Shown piece by piece: positions 63,563 through 64,000 of a DNA stretch of 64,000 nt. The translations under genes and the position numbers were made by a program. Under the pieces are notes generated by a model. That model saw only the letters and a list, made by a program, of their open reading frames with translations, was not told where the DNA came from and ran no database searches. Position 1 is the first letter of the stretch. Every line of letters begins with the position of its first letter. This DNA is from CAVXFL01 sp963761015 (GTDB lineage Bacteria > Pseudomonadota > Alphaproteobacteria > Acetobacterales > Acetobacteraceae), in contig CAVXFL010000025.1 in assembly GCA_963761015.1 (NCBI GenBank), forward strand, positions 1 through 64,000. Direction: 5' to 3'.

Positions 63563-63660
63563 GCATCATCGCGACGCCGGCGAAGGCCGGGGGAAGCAAT
63601 CCAGCAGCTTCCGCGGCTCTCGGATTGCATCGTCGCTCCGCTCCTCGCAATGACAGCACG
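63563..63660. repeat. Alphaproteobacterial interspersed repeat
   Basis: Between convergent genes the sequence ATCATCGCGACGCCGGCGAA...GGATTGCATCGTCGCTCCG, then CTCCTCGCAATGAC, matches a widely scattered alphaproteobacterial motif (GATTGCTTCGTCGC...CTCGCAATGAC type). It can fold through ATTGC/GCAAT arms and may be a decayed mobile or REP-type element. Confidence 0.6.
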
Positions 63661-63671
63661 CGGATAGGCGA

Positions 63672-64000
63672 TTATCCCCGCAACTCCCGCCGCAAAATCT
63701 TCCCGGTCGGTGTTTTCGGCAGTTCATCGGTGATTTCCACCAGACGGGGATACTTGTACGCCGCCATGCGCGTGCGGCAGAATTCGATGATCTCGGCCGC
63801 CGTGGCCTGCCGGCCGGGTTTCAGGCTGATGACCGCCTTGACGGTCTCGCCGCGATAGGCGTCCTTTACCCCGACCACCGCCGCCTCGCGCACCGCCGGA
63901 TGCGTGTACAGCACGTCCTCCACCTCGCGCGGCCAGACCTTGTAGCCGGCCGCTACGATCATGTCCTTCTTGCGATCGACCAGATAGAACCAGCCGTCGT
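63672..64000 (-). CDS. AMP-dependent acyl-CoA synthetase, 3' part (5' end beyond window)
   Basis: The C-terminal domain of an ANL-superfamily ligase. It reads GWFYLVDRKKDMIVAAGYKV, with the hinge Asp-Arg-Lys-Lys motif, and WPREVEDVLYTHPAVREAAVVG. It ends with the catalytic-lysine region LPKTPTGKILRRELRG before TAA. This pattern is typical of fatty-acid (FadD-like) ligases, consistent with the nearby beta-oxidation genes. The adenylation domain lies off the right edge, so chain-length class cannot be judged. Confidence 0.93.
   Translation of the reverse strand, partial: DGWFYLVDRKKDMIVAAGYKVWPREVEDVLYTHPAVREAAVVGVKDAYRGETVKAVISLKPGRQATAAEIIEFCRTRMAAYKYPRLVEITDELPKTPTGKILRRELRG

Noticed and set aside
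1..64000. CRISPR array, rRNA operon, prophage or insertion sequence
   Set aside because: No spaced direct-repeat array, rRNA-like sequence, transposase with terminal repeats or phage structural gene is seen; the only mobile-element gene is the broken serine recombinase.

Overview
The window is GC-rich, densely coded chromosomal DNA. Gene content and order suggest an alphaproteobacterium of the Rhodospirillales, probably Acetobacteraceae-like. The clues are an HWE-family histidine kinase, paired Hint-domain surface proteins, and the alphaproteobacterial mdh-sucC-sucD...sucA-sucB-lpdA gene order. The taxonomy is inference from gene families, not from an rRNA gene.

Layout. 0-2 kb: 3' part of a PAS/HWE sensor kinase plus a receiver-only regulator. 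2-7.5 kb: glnD and mutS (minus strand). 7.6-15 kb: a minus-strand run with a livGF-substrate-binding protein-livHM branched-chain-type ABC importer, an atypical NRAMP-family transporter and a YegS-like lipid kinase. 15-16.4 kb: a MaoC hydratase and CitE-like lyase pair. 16-25.7 kb: GH15 glucoamylase-like enzyme, proline-rich secreted protein, DEAD-box helicase, glutaryl-CoA dehydrogenase, accA, an FTR1 iron permease and a TPR protein. 25.7-30 kb: two paralogous Hint-domain proteins. 30-32.4 kb: ketopantoate-reductase-like gene, a selenoprotein W-like gene with an in-frame UGA, tRNA-Ala(CGC) and a Uma2 nuclease. 32.5-41.7 kb: lipA, a COQ10/RatA-like START protein, threonine aldolase, EF-hand protein, pncC/cinA, pgpA, lytic transglycosylase, dapA, smpB, a DUF29 gene and an MFS transporter. 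41.7-55.5 kb: the TCA block lpdA-sucB-sucA and sucD-sucC-mdh, split by a roughly 5 kb accessory island (47.5-52.4 kb). 55.6-62.1 kb: FAD oxidoreductase, then a thiolase/FadB/acyl-CoA dehydrogenase beta-oxidation operon. 62-64 kb: 1-Cys peroxiredoxin, small lipoprotein, and the 3' end of an acyl-CoA synthetase.

The island holds an RHH/PemK toxin-antitoxin pair, a MntA/HepT-like pair whose HEPN partner lacks the usual catalytic Arg, a broken serine recombinase, an unrecognised 297-residue protein and a PIN-like protein. It is the best place to look for an undescribed defence or toxin module. The clearest single discovery is the UGA-containing SelW-like gene at 31300-31518, which has a bacterial SECIS-like hairpin directly after the UGA.

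A caveat governs the whole annotation. About twenty reading-frame breaks occur in otherwise well-conserved genes, including glnD, mutS, sucA, sucD, livH, fadB and an acyl-CoA dehydrogenase. Nearly all are explained by one extra base. Because several of these genes are normally indispensable, I treat most breaks as probable assembly or sequencing indels and give each gene its full reconstructed span.
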